Origin: DASYVD01 sp036000545
Lineage (GTDB): Bacteria; Actinomycetota; UBA4738; CALAEC01
Assembly (NCBI GenBank): GCA_036000545.1
Contig: DASYVD010000132.1
Location: 1 to 10,055 of the forward strand
Length of the DNA: 10,055 nt
Direction: 5' to 3'
Shown here piece after piece: positions 1 to 6,407 of this stretch (position 1 is the first letter of the stretch; each line of letters starts with the position of its first letter). The position numbers were made by a program, and so were the translations under genes. The notes below the pieces were generated by a model, which saw only the letters and a program-made list of their open reading frames with translations, did not search any database and had not been told where the DNA came from.

Positions 1-227
1 GTGCCCGCTCGCGAGAGAGGAAGCCGAGATGCCGGTCGCCCTCCGGGAACGGCTGGACAGCCCGGCCGGATCCTCTAGGGACCGGCGACCGCTCCGCAGC
101 CGTCGTTCGAGGTGCGGATCCGGGAGGGAAGAGCGAGGTCCGCTGCCTACCCCGGCGGTTAGACCGCCGTCCCGCAGCAGGACGAGGAGAAGCCGGGGAT
201 GAGCCACCCGACGGCCCTCGGCGCTCC
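1..227. other. left-edge region without a confident gene
   Basis: No complete gene is visible. Plus-strand frame 2 is open from the window edge to a TGA at 200-202. Its first 22 or so codons have strong G/C third positions and read protein-like (for example EEAEMPVALRERLD), so this could be the 3' end of a gene starting outside the window. After about residue 28 the translation becomes a low-complexity Arg/Ser run, which argues against coding. Frame 1 stops at 76-78 and shows no codon bias. The stretch also holds a hairpin at 153-169 and the region downstream of the methyltransferase stop codon. Confidence 0.4.
153..169. terminator. perfect 7-bp hairpin downstream of the methyltransferase gene
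   Basis: CGGCGGT (153-159), loop TAG, ACCGCCG (163-169) form a perfect GC-rich stem about 60 bp past the stop codon of the minus-strand methyltransferase. No T-tract follows on either strand, so it is at best a non-canonical terminator or an mRNA 3'-end stabiliser. Assigning it to this gene is inference. Confidence 0.3.
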
Positions 228-1106
228 TCAGGAGGCCGAGAAACCGACGGCCGGGGCGCGGGCGGTGAGGAGGGCGTACTGGATGAAGCCACCCGCCCGC
301 AGACGCTCGACCTGAGGGAGCCCTACCTGGGCGCCCCAGACGTGGGCCCGCGGGAGGCCCCCCCGGGAGGCGAGCCGGCTCCGCCCCAGCCGGAGCGCCG
401 GGTCGATCGTGCGGGCGGCGCACAGCTGGACGCGCACGTCGGCGAACCCCGCCCCCTCCGCCAGCCCGGCGATGCGCCCGGCGCTCGCGAGCTGCCTGGT
501 GCGCATCCCCCATATCCGCAGCTGCAGGAGCCCGGCCGCGGCGTCCCGAAGCGTCCGGGGCCGCCGCTCGACGGTCACGTCCGACATGGACAGGACCCCG
601 CCCGGCCGGAGCACCCGGAGCGCCTCCGCGAAGAAGGCCGCCCGGGACGGGAAGTGGAACGCCGCCTCCACGCAGATCAGCCCGTCGAAGGAGGCGCCTC
701 GGAACGGGAGGCGGACCGCGTCGGCGACCACCGGGAGCGCCTCCGCAGACGAGAGACGCTCCCGTCCGGCCCGGAGCTGGAACTCGGTGAGATTGACCGC
801 TACGAGCAGGCGGGGCGAGTTCACCCGCGCGATCACGGGGTCCTGGGCCCCGAGGCCGTTCGCAACGTCGAGGACCGCGCCGCCCCGAGGGAGCGGTTCG
901 GCGAGGATCTCGACCAGGCGCTCGGGGGCACGCGGAGCCTCCTCCTCGCTCCCCTCCCCCTCCCACCACCCCAGGTTCAGCCAGCCGGGTGCCGGGGCCA
1001 GGAAGAAGTCGGTGCCGAGGCTCTCGTAGACCGTCACCGCCGGGCGGGTCCCGAGACGGAACATGCCCAGGAGGTGCCGGAGGTTCGCCCGAGTGAGCCC
1101 GAACAC
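228..1106 (-). CDS. class I SAM-dependent methyltransferase
   Basis: The predicted role is transfer of a methyl group from S-adenosylmethionine to a small molecule or lipid; the substrate is unknown. The 292-residue protein has one Rossmann methyltransferase domain. Motif I is VLDVANGLGAQD (78-89), the adenine/ribose segment is VAVNLTEFQL (102-111), the acidic loop is ADAVRLPF (128-135), motif IV is FDGLICVEAAFHF (140-152) and the post-motif is ALRVLRPGGVL (162-172). The N-terminal LNLGWWEG (43-50) resembles the LNLGYW element of type 11 methyltransferases acting on polyketide, sterol or lipid-like acceptors. The usual acidic ribose-binding residue is Asn105, which also occurs in related enzymes. 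The C-terminal 100 residues are Arg-rich and form a likely acceptor-binding cap. The open frame begins at GTG 1106 with a poor ribosome site; ATG at 1064 (residue 15) is an alternative start. It is divergent from the sigma factor. Domain call secure, substrate not. Confidence 0.88.
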   Translation of the reverse strand: MFGLTRANLRHLLGMFRLGTRPAVTVYESLGTDFFLAPAPGWLNLGWWEGEGSEEEAPRAPERLVEILAEPLPRGGAVLDVANGLGAQDPVIARVNSPRLLVAVNLTEFQLRAGRERLSSAEALPVVADAVRLPFRGASFDGLICVEAAFHFPSRAAFFAEALRVLRPGGVLSMSDVTVERRPRTLRDAAAGLLQLRIWGMRTRQLASAGRIAGLAEGAGFADVRVQLCAARTIDPALRLGRSRLASRGGLPRAHVWGAQVGLPQVERLRAGGFIQYALLTARAPAVGFSAS

Positions 1107-1370
1107 TCGTCCAGGCTACCGTCAAGCGGGCCTCGGCTATAGTCCGCCAACAAGAAGCTTCGGCCGGGGGGGCAGGAACGCCTGGAGTCTCCGGGAGCCC
1201 CAGGTCTTTCGCGTTGAATTCCTTCCTCGCCTCAGTGAGACTCCCACGGTCCCTGCTTGCCGAAGCAAAAGGCTTCCTCTGCCGTACTGCTCGCGCATCC
1301 GACGTGGAATCGTCCTGCCCGGCCGATCCGCACGGCAGGGGCGGGCAGTATGGGAGACTGCTGACAAAAC
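1107..1370. promoter_or_regulatory. divergent intergenic region between methyltransferase and sigma genes
   Basis: This 264-bp interval must carry the promoters of both divergent genes. I see no convincing -35/-10 pair on either strand. The best fragments are a TATAGC-like box on the minus strand near 1134-1139 and a small hairpin (GAAGC, loop AAAAG, GCTTC) at 1262-1276. The purine-rich GGGAGA at 1352-1357 lies 13 nt before the sigma TTG start and is a possible, somewhat distant ribosome binding site. Promoter assignment is inference from gene orientation. Confidence 0.35.
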
Positions 1371-2492
1371 TTGAAGAAGCCCACCGCGTTTGCCGGCCGG
1401 ACAGCAGGGTCTCGCCGCGAGGCCGGGCAGACAATCGGCCCCACCACCTACGACTCCGTCCGGATGTACCTCCGGGAGATCGGGAAGGTTCCACTCCTGA
1501 CCGCGGCGCAGGAGGTCGATCTGGCGATGCGGATCGAGGGCGGCGAGCTGGCAGCCGACCTGCTGGCCTCCGTGGAGCGGAGCAATGGGCTCGACCGACG
1601 GCGCTTCCCGCAAGTCGTCGAGGCCGTGCTCCGCATCCGCACACATCAACTCGACCCGGAGAAGAAGCTGCGCCGCGAGGGCATCGGGCAGGAAACCGTC
1701 TCGCGAGGCTACCTGCCTCGGTCCCGCGCTGAGGCCACCTTCTTCCTCCGGCGCGTGGCGGCCGATGTCGGACGCGCCCGGGGGAAGCTGATCGAGGCGA
1801 ACCTCCGGCTGGTGGTGGCCATGGCCAAGCGGTACGCGGGGCGGGGGATGCTGTTCCTCGACCTGGCTCAGGAAGGGAACCTGGGCTTGATCCGGGCCGT
1901 CGAGAAGTTCGATTACACCAAGGGCTACAAGTTCTCCACCTACGCGACGTGGTGGATCCGCCAGGCCATCACCAGGGCGCTCGCCGATCAGTCCCGGACG
2001 ATCCGCATCCCCATTCACATTACGGAGTACATGAACAAGATCGCTCGGGCCCAGCGGGAGCTGGTCCAGATCCTGAGGCGGGACCCGGATCCGGAAGAGA
2101 TCGGCAGGCGCGTCGGCCTGTCGGCGGGACGGGTCCGACAGATCCTAGGGCTCGGCCGAGATGCCATCTCCTTGGAGACGCCCGTCGGCGACCAGGAGGA
2201 CACGAGCCTGAGCGACTTCATCGAGGACCGGGACGCGGTGCCGCCCCCCGACGCGGCCAGCAAGACCCTCCTCCAGGAGCAGATCGAGACTGTCCTGCAC
2301 ACCCTCGACGACCGGGAGAAGAGGATCATCCAGATGCGGTTCGGTCTGCTCGGCGGGCAACCCAAGACGCTCGAGGAGGTCGGCCGGGCCTTCGGGGTGA
2401 CGCGGGAGCGGATCCGTCAGATCGAGTCCAAGACACTATGCAAGCTCCGCCACCCGTCGAGGGCGCGGCAGCTGCGCGACTACCTCGACTAG
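1371..2492 (+). CDS. sigma-70 family RNA polymerase sigma factor (RpoD/SigA-like, regions 1.2-4)
   Basis: It directs core RNA polymerase to promoters. Domains of the 373-residue protein: region 1.2 at about 29-60 (VRMYLREIGKVPLL); a short non-conserved insert at about 61-135; region 2 at 139-214, with the core-binding and melting motifs DLAQEGNLGLIRAVEKFDY and YATWWIRQAI, where Gln198 and Thr201 sit at the positions that read the -10 element; region 3 with the finger around SLSDFIED (279-286); and region 4 with the helix-turn-helix TLEEVGRAFGVTRERIRQIE (333-352). The C-terminus HPSRARQLRDYLD is typical of primary sigmas. Region 1.1 is absent, giving a length like compact SigA proteins. The segment after IRIP reads IHITEYMNK instead of the usual VHMVETINK-type sequence, so a group 2 or alternative role is possible. 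TTG 1371 is the first start after an in-frame stop at 1362-1364; ATG 1464 would cut into region 1.2. Confidence 0.93.
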   Translation: MKKPTAFAGRTAGSRREAGQTIGPTTYDSVRMYLREIGKVPLLTAAQEVDLAMRIEGGELAADLLASVERSNGLDRRRFPQVVEAVLRIRTHQLDPEKKLRREGIGQETVSRGYLPRSRAEATFFLRRVAADVGRARGKLIEANLRLVVAMAKRYAGRGMLFLDLAQEGNLGLIRAVEKFDYTKGYKFSTYATWWIRQAITRALADQSRTIRIPIHITEYMNKIARAQRELVQILRRDPDPEEIGRRVGLSAGRVRQILGLGRDAISLETPVGDQEDTSLSDFIEDRDAVPPPDAASKTLLQEQIETVLHTLDDREKRIIQMRFGLLGGQPKTLEEVGRAFGVTRERIRQIESKTLCKLRHPSRARQLRDYLD

Positions 2493-2532
2493 CGCACTCC
2501 TGGCGGATCCGGCCCGAGAAGCACTCACGCCG

Positions 2533-2549
2533 GGCTCGTAGGACGAGCC
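2533..2549 (+). terminator. hairpin downstream of sigma gene
   Basis: GGCTCGT (2533-2539), loop AGG, ACGAGCC (2543-2549) form a perfect 7-bp stem starting 41 bp after the sigma TAG. No run of T follows (next bases ATTGGTG), so intrinsic termination would be weak. Its position makes it the best terminator candidate for this gene. Confidence 0.4.
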
Positions 2550-2550
2550 A

Positions 2551-2567
2551 TTGGTGCAAACTCTGGT
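2551..2567 (+). repeat. direct repeat copy A (TTGGTGCAAACT type)
   Basis: TTGGTGCAAACTCTGGT here recurs at 2781-2797 as TTGGTGCAAACTTTGGT, differing at one of 17 positions. The two copies are 230 bp apart and bracket the tRNA-like remnant. Short direct repeats next to a tRNA end resemble arm-type binding sites of tyrosine integrases; that reading is inference. Confidence 0.6.
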
Positions 2568-2625
2568 GCGGGGAAGAATCGCCCCTCACGCAAGAGGTGC
2601 AAGAGCCAAGTTCAGAAGCGGCTTT

Positions 2626-2686
2626 TGGAGCGACGGGATTCGAACCCCGCGACCCCCACCTTGGCAAAGGCGCTCAGTTTGTCCGC
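2626..2686 (-). pseudogene. degenerate tRNA-Gly(GCC)-like sequence
   Basis: Read on the minus strand, this 61-nt stretch begins GCGGAC and ends GCTCCA. It contains TTGCCAA in the position of a GCC anticodon loop, then GGTGGGGGTCGCGGG, then a T-loop TTCGAAT followed by CCCGTCG. That matches the anticodon and T arms of bacterial tRNA-Gly(GCC). It cannot fold as a working tRNA. Most of the D arm is missing. An extra G before TTCGAAT breaks the T stem. The 3' acceptor strand is about 4 nt short (CGCTCCA where family members have about 11 nt), and the anticodon stem does not pair well. It is either a decayed tRNA gene or an attachment-site copy of a tRNA 3' end left by an integrated element. Confidence 0.6.
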
Positions 2687-2725
2687 CGCCGTTCGTCCAA
2701 GTTCATCTTGCCAGGTCAGAAACGA

Positions 2726-2737
2726 GCTAGCGCTAGC
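2726..2737. repeat. 12-bp perfect palindrome
   Basis: GCTAGCGCTAGC is a perfect palindrome in the non-coding region, flanked by a looser CCAGG (2711-2715) and CCTGG (2737-2741) inverted pair. It could be a protein-binding site. No function can be assigned. Confidence 0.45.
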
Positions 2738-2780
2738 CTGGACGACAGCGCATCAGCTCGACGGGGGCGAACTGATGACT

Positions 2781-2804
2781 TTGGTGCAAACTTTGGTCCA
2801 AACG
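2781..2804 (+). repeat. direct repeat copy B with internal tandem
   Basis: TTGGTGCAAACTTTGGT (2781-2797) is the second copy of the repeat at 2551-2567. Counting from 2780 it is itself a tandem of two 12-mers, TTTGGTGCAAAC and TTTGGTCCAAAC, differing at one base. This iterated pattern is typical of protein-binding arrays such as integrase arm sites or partition/replication iterons; which one is not decidable here. Confidence 0.55.
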
Positions 2805-2932
2805 GGATCTTCCCAGGGGACGTAGCTTCCGCTGGCAGTCTCACGACGCGCTTGGAAGCGGGTATTTTCCCGACCGTCTAGAGGCGACTCACTGCCAGTC
2901 AAAGGCCCGTCGATCCACCAGATTCCATCCGC

Positions 2933-5515
2933 CTACGACTCCGAACCTTTGGCCGCCGGTCCCGTCGAAGTTGATGATGCATCGAGGACTTGGAGAAACT
3001 GCTGGACGTCAAGCGGCTTGGTGAGGTACGCGAATGCGCCGGCCGCCAACAGCTCCCGGATCTGGCCCTTCGTAGCGTCGGCACTGATCACCACCACCGG
3101 GATCTCCCGCGTGGCGACGTCGGCCTTGAGAGCCGCCAGGATCTGCCTCCCCGACATGTCCGGAAGCTGAAGGTCGAGCAGGATTACGTCCGGGCGGTGC
3201 TGCTTCGCGAGATCGAGGCCCATGCGCCCGTGCATCGCGGAGATCAGCCGAATCTCCGACCGTCGTTCCAGGACCCCTTGGATGAGCTTGAGATTGGACA
3301 GGTTGTCCTCGATGTAGAGTGCGGTGCGAGAAGGCCGTGGCCGCTTCCCGAAGTCCGACCTCGTTTCCGCGACCTGGGCCAGACCGAAGGGATCCCCGGC
3401 CCGGTCAAGCTCGACCCAGAACACAGATCCCTTCCCCGGTGTCGACTCCATGCCGATGGCCCCGCCCATCGCTTCGACCAACCCCTTGGAGAGCGCCAGC
3501 CCTAGACCCGTTCCCTCCTCGCCTCCTTGCTCCGCACCCAAGCGCTCGAACGGCTCGAAGAGTTGAGCTTGCCTCTCCCTGGGGATACCTCCTCCGGTGT
3601 CAGACACCATGATCCTCAGTCGGTTGTCGGAGCCCCGCCCGCACGTGAGGCGCACCGATCCGCCCGGGACGTTGTACTTCACCGCGTTGGAGAGTAGGTT
3701 CAGAAGGACCTGCTTCAGCCGCTGAAAGTCGGCGAGCACGTGCTCGCCCATGCAGCCGGCGTCTTCGTAACCGAGGCTCAGCCCGCGCTGATCGGCGAGA
3801 GGTCTGATCAGGCTCAGGGTTTCGGCCACCAGATCGTGAAGGGGCACGGGCTCGAGGGAGATGGCGAGCCTCCCCGCCTCGATCCGGCTGATCTCCAGGA
3901 CCTCGTTGATGAGCTCCAGCAGATGGTTTCCCGCCTTCATGATCTCGCTCACGCTGTCTTGCTTCCCCTCGTCGAGGTCCCGCATCTGGAGAAGCTGGCC
4001 AAATCCCAGGATTGCGTTCAGCGGGGTCCGCAGTTCGTGGCTCATCCGGGACAAGAACTCGCTCTTCGCCTGGCTGGCCCGTTCGGCCCGTTCCTTGGTG
4101 CTCTCGAGCTCACGCGCGGCCGCCTTTTGCTCGGTGATGTCCGTGTTGATCACTAAGAACTGGACAGCACGCCCCTCGGCATCGGTCCGCACTGCCCATC
4201 GAGAGGAGACGGAGATCTCCGAGCCGTCCTTGCGGGTCTGGACCAGCTCTCCCTCCCACCGCCCCGTCTTGAGCAGCCGGTCCTCGATCTGGGCAAGCTG
4301 CTGGGGGAACCTGGTGGCCAGAAGCTCGTGAGAGACCTGTCCCAGAGCCTCTTCCCGAGAGTAGCCGTACAAGTCCGTCGCTCCCCTGTTCCAATAGTTG
4401 ATCCGCCCATCGATGTCTCTGGCGATGATGGCGTCGGGGGCCAGGTCGAGCAGCTTCGCTTGGTCTCGGATGGTCTGGTCGGCCTCCACCCGCTCAAGCG
4501 CCAGATCGGCCAGCGCCCCCATCGTCTCCAAGAGCACGAGCTCATCGCGTCCGAAGAACGGCGAATAGGGACTCGGCCGCACCAGAAGCGATCCGGAACG
4601 AAGGGGCAGGCGGACCACGTCCGGAGCCAAGCCATCCGGACCTTTGAGCTCCCCGTCTCCATCAGCGGTCCGATGGATGTCTCCACCAGCCTGGACGGAG
4701 CCACCGACGATGCCTCCGTCCTCGTCTAGAAGCGTGGCTCCTCGACCCGCCACCACACGCATGTGCGGCAGGAGGCTCGCCACCACCTCCTCGGGCCGGG
4801 TGGCGGTCATCAGCTTCCCGATGGCGTGACGGAATTCGGCTTCCTCCGGGCGACGCCAGGCCAGGCGGAGCAGCCTCGGCGGGAACAAGGCCACGAAGAA
4901 CAAGAGGACCGATGCCAGAGCCAACAGTTGGACCCCGATCATCGTGGCGGCGCCTCCCGCCGACGCGGTGCCAGCGAGGACGATCGTTACGTTGAGCGCA
5001 AGCGACGCCAGGCTGAGGAGCCGCAGTCGCCGACGCCCCGGGGTCGGCTCGTTCCGTCCCGCGCGCCACAGCCTGATGGCGGCGACCACAGAGAGGACGC
5101 TCCACACCACGAGGAGGGCGAGAATGAATCCCTGCGCCGCGCCAGACCGGGGCTCGCCCTCAGCCGGAAGAGGTACGACAAGAGCAAATCCAACCACCAG
5201 GACGGTGAGGCCAAGCGCCAGAACGTCCATGGGGCGGGAGGTCCGCTGGAACGAAGCCGTGAACCGGTAGAGAAGGTACGGGAAGAAGAGCACCGCGGCG
5301 ATACCCACCCGCTCCACCCAGGCCAGGATGCCTCCCGGCTCCTCCGGGAGGATCATCCCCTGGATGGCCACCGCGGCCAGGACGGTGAAGCTCGCCGCCA
5401 CCCAACCGGCTCCCGGTGCCCGCCACCGCCTCCACCGAACCAGGCACACGAAGGCTAAGGCGGCGAAGACGGCGGTGGTCAAGTAGCTGAGACCCTCGAT
5501 GACCGAGTCAGTCAT
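2933..5515 (-). CDS. membrane hybrid sensor histidine kinase (7TM-GAF-like-PAS-HisKA-HATPase-REC)
   Basis: It senses a signal, autophosphorylates on His and passes the phosphate to its own receiver. From ATG 5515 the product is 860 residues. Seven hydrophobic helices lie at about 7-27, 36-56, 67-88, 97-115, 127-148, 165-185 and 190-213. A GAF-like segment spans about 225-345 and a PAS domain about 352-465 (LAPDAIIARDIDGRI). A coiled linker leads to HisKA with phospho-acceptor His493 in MSHELRTPLN. The ATPase has the N box LLNLLSNAVKYN (604-615), G1 DTGGGI (639-644) and G2 GTGLGL (668-673). The C-terminal REC has Glu735/Asp736, acceptor Asp781 (ILLDLQLPDMSG) and Lys833. The frame stays open upstream to 5623, but ATG 5515 follows an AGGGAG ribosome site and overlaps the upstream stop codon as ATGACTGA, indicating translational coupling. 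It has no output domain; signal unknown. Confidence 0.93.
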   Translation of the reverse strand: MTDSVIEGLSYLTTAVFAALAFVCLVRWRRWRAPGAGWVAASFTVLAAVAIQGMILPEEPGGILAWVERVGIAAVLFFPYLLYRFTASFQRTSRPMDVLALGLTVLVVGFALVVPLPAEGEPRSGAAQGFILALLVVWSVLSVVAAIRLWRAGRNEPTPGRRRLRLLSLASLALNVTIVLAGTASAGGAATMIGVQLLALASVLLFFVALFPPRLLRLAWRRPEEAEFRHAIGKLMTATRPEEVVASLLPHMRVVAGRGATLLDEDGGIVGGSVQAGGDIHRTADGDGELKGPDGLAPDVVRLPLRSGSLLVRPSPYSPFFGRDELVLLETMGALADLALERVEADQTIRDQAKLLDLAPDAIIARDIDGRINYWNRGATDLYGYSREEALGQVSHELLATRFPQQLAQIEDRLLKTGRWEGELVQTRKDGSEISVSSRWAVRTDAEGRAVQFLVINTDITEQKAAARELESTKERAERASQAKSEFLSRMSHELRTPLNAILGFGQLLQMRDLDEGKQDSVSEIMKAGNHLLELINEVLEISRIEAGRLAISLEPVPLHDLVAETLSLIRPLADQRGLSLGYEDAGCMGEHVLADFQRLKQVLLNLLSNAVKYNVPGGSVRLTCGRGSDNRLRIMVSDTGGGIPRERQAQLFEPFERLGAEQGGEEGTGLGLALSKGLVEAMGGAIGMESTPGKGSVFWVELDRAGDPFGLAQVAETRSDFGKRPRPSRTALYIEDNLSNLKLIQGVLERRSEIRLISAMHGRMGLDLAKQHRPDVILLDLQLPDMSGRQILAALKADVATREIPVVVISADATKGQIRELLAAGAFAYLTKPLDVQQFLQVLDASSTSTGPAAKGSES

Positions 5516-6407
5516 TCGCCGTCTCCCTGGAGCCGGGAAATGCCGAGGGGAACTCGGCACGCATGGCCGCCTTGACCCGCTCGAACTCGGCCTCGAGCGC
5601 GGCCAGAGTTTCCGGCGCCGCATCCAGGCGTCCCTCGGAACCGAGCATCTTCATCAGGCGGCAGAGTCGGCCCATCGCCGCTGCTCCGAAAGTCGCCACG
5701 CTCCCTGCCAAGGAATGCGCCCGGCCGACTATCGTCTCCACGTCCTTTTGCTCAACACCAAGGCGCAATCGCTCGAGGTTTGACTCCGTCTCTCGCAGAA
5801 ACACCGAGATGAGGTCGGGCAACCACTCTGGGCCTCGCACCCTCTCAAGTTGCCGCCACCCGGCGATGATGGCGGCATCCAGAGGGGGCTCCTGCTCTGC
5901 GACCCGAGGCGCCGATGAGGAAGGCGTGGGAGGATCTGGCTTGAGCGCCGAGTTGGCCAGAGGGACCCACCGCTCGAGGACCGCGGCGAGCGCTTGGAAG
6001 CTCACCGGCTTGGGGAGGTAGTCGTCCATGCCCGCGTCCAGGCACTTCTGTCGATCGCCCTCCATGGCATCCGCGGTCATGGCGATGATTGGGGTCCGCG
6101 AAGACGAGGGTTCGCTCTTGCGGATCTCCGCGGTCGCCCGAAAGCCGTCCATCTCGGGCATCCGGCAATCCATGAGTATGGCGTCGTAGCGGGTCCGGCC
6201 CACGGCCTCAACGGCTTCGAGCCCGTTCGCGGCCGAGTCGGCCGTGTAGCCGAGCTTGTCCAGCATGGCGAGGCCCAGCTTGCGATTAGCGGCGTTGTCT
6301 TCAGCGAGGAGAATCCGGCCAGATCGCGCGCCGCCCGGTGATGCTTGGCGCGTGCCCGGCCCTTGCGACGAGGAAGTCGGCTTGGAACCGTCGGCGCCTA
6401 CGCTCAT
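5508..6407 (-). CDS. receiver-HPt phosphorelay protein
   Basis: This cytoplasmic phosphorelay protein has 299 residues. A Ser/Gly/Pro-rich N-terminus (1-29) precedes a REC domain at about 30-150, with Glu36/Asp37, acceptor Asp80 (ILMDCRMPEMDG), Thr111 and Lys133. After a Pro/Ser linker (155-175), a C-terminal HPt helical bundle spans about 176-285, with phospho-His231 in AHSLAGSVATFGA. The HPt family usually has Lys three residues after the His; here it is Ala234. Known HPt domains tolerate change at this position. The gene is first in an operon with the hybrid kinase, which it overlaps by 8 nt. In unorthodox kinases of the BarA/ArcB type REC and HPt sit at the kinase C-terminus; here an extra REC plus the HPt form a separate, upstream-encoded protein. 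The start ATG 6407 has GGGAG five bases upstream. Confidence 0.92.
   Translation of the reverse strand: MSVGADGSKPTSSSQGPGTRQASPGGARSGRILLAEDNAANRKLGLAMLDKLGYTADSAANGLEAVEAVGRTRYDAILMDCRMPEMDGFRATAEIRKSEPSSSRTPIIAMTADAMEGDRQKCLDAGMDDYLPKPVSFQALAAVLERWVPLANSALKPDPPTPSSSAPRVAEQEPPLDAAIIAGWRQLERVRGPEWLPDLISVFLRETESNLERLRLGVEQKDVETIVGRAHSLAGSVATFGAAAMGRLCRLMKMLGSEGRLDAAPETLAALEAEFERVKAAMRAEFPSAFPGSRETAND

Larger units (their letters stand above)
2493..2932. other. 440-bp non-coding region with tRNA-like remnant and repeats
   Basis: This interval lies between the sigma stop codon and the stop codon of the minus-strand hybrid kinase. It is visibly less G/C-rich than the flanking genes, and no open frame in it reads like a protein. 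It contains a hairpin (2533-2549), a decayed tRNA-Gly-like sequence (2626-2686), a direct repeat bracketing it (2551-2567 and 2781-2797) and a 12-bp palindrome (2726-2737). The combination suggests the remains of a tRNA-targeted integrated element; no integrase gene is present in the window. Confidence 0.55.

Noticed and set aside
342..1142. Long plus-strand open frames across the methyltransferase gene
   Set aside because: The translations are Pro/Arg/Gly-rich with no motifs. They are antisense shadows of the minus-strand gene, which has clear methyltransferase motifs.
1137..2018. 293-residue minus-strand frame overlapping the sigma gene
   Set aside because: The opposite strand encodes unmistakable sigma-70 regions. 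This frame has no recognisable domain and arises from high-GC codon bias.
2626..2700. A functional tRNA on the minus strand
   Set aside because: Manual folding fails: no D arm, an extra base in the T stem, and no 5' strand complementary to the acceptor 3' strand.
1949..2881. 310-residue plus-strand frame running from inside the sigma gene through the gap
   Set aside because: It is out of frame with the sigma gene, Pro/Arg/Asp-rich at first, and reads through the tRNA-like remnant and repeats; no protein family is evident.
4763..5458. Long plus-strand frame opposite the kinase membrane domain
   Set aside because: It is a highly charged low-complexity translation, the typical antisense image of a hydrophobic membrane segment in high-GC DNA.
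5516..5623. 36-residue N-terminal extension of the hybrid kinase
   Set aside because: The extension is Arg/Ser/Pro-rich and lies inside the HPt coding region. ATG 5515 has a ribosome site and a coupled overlap and leads straight into the first membrane helix.
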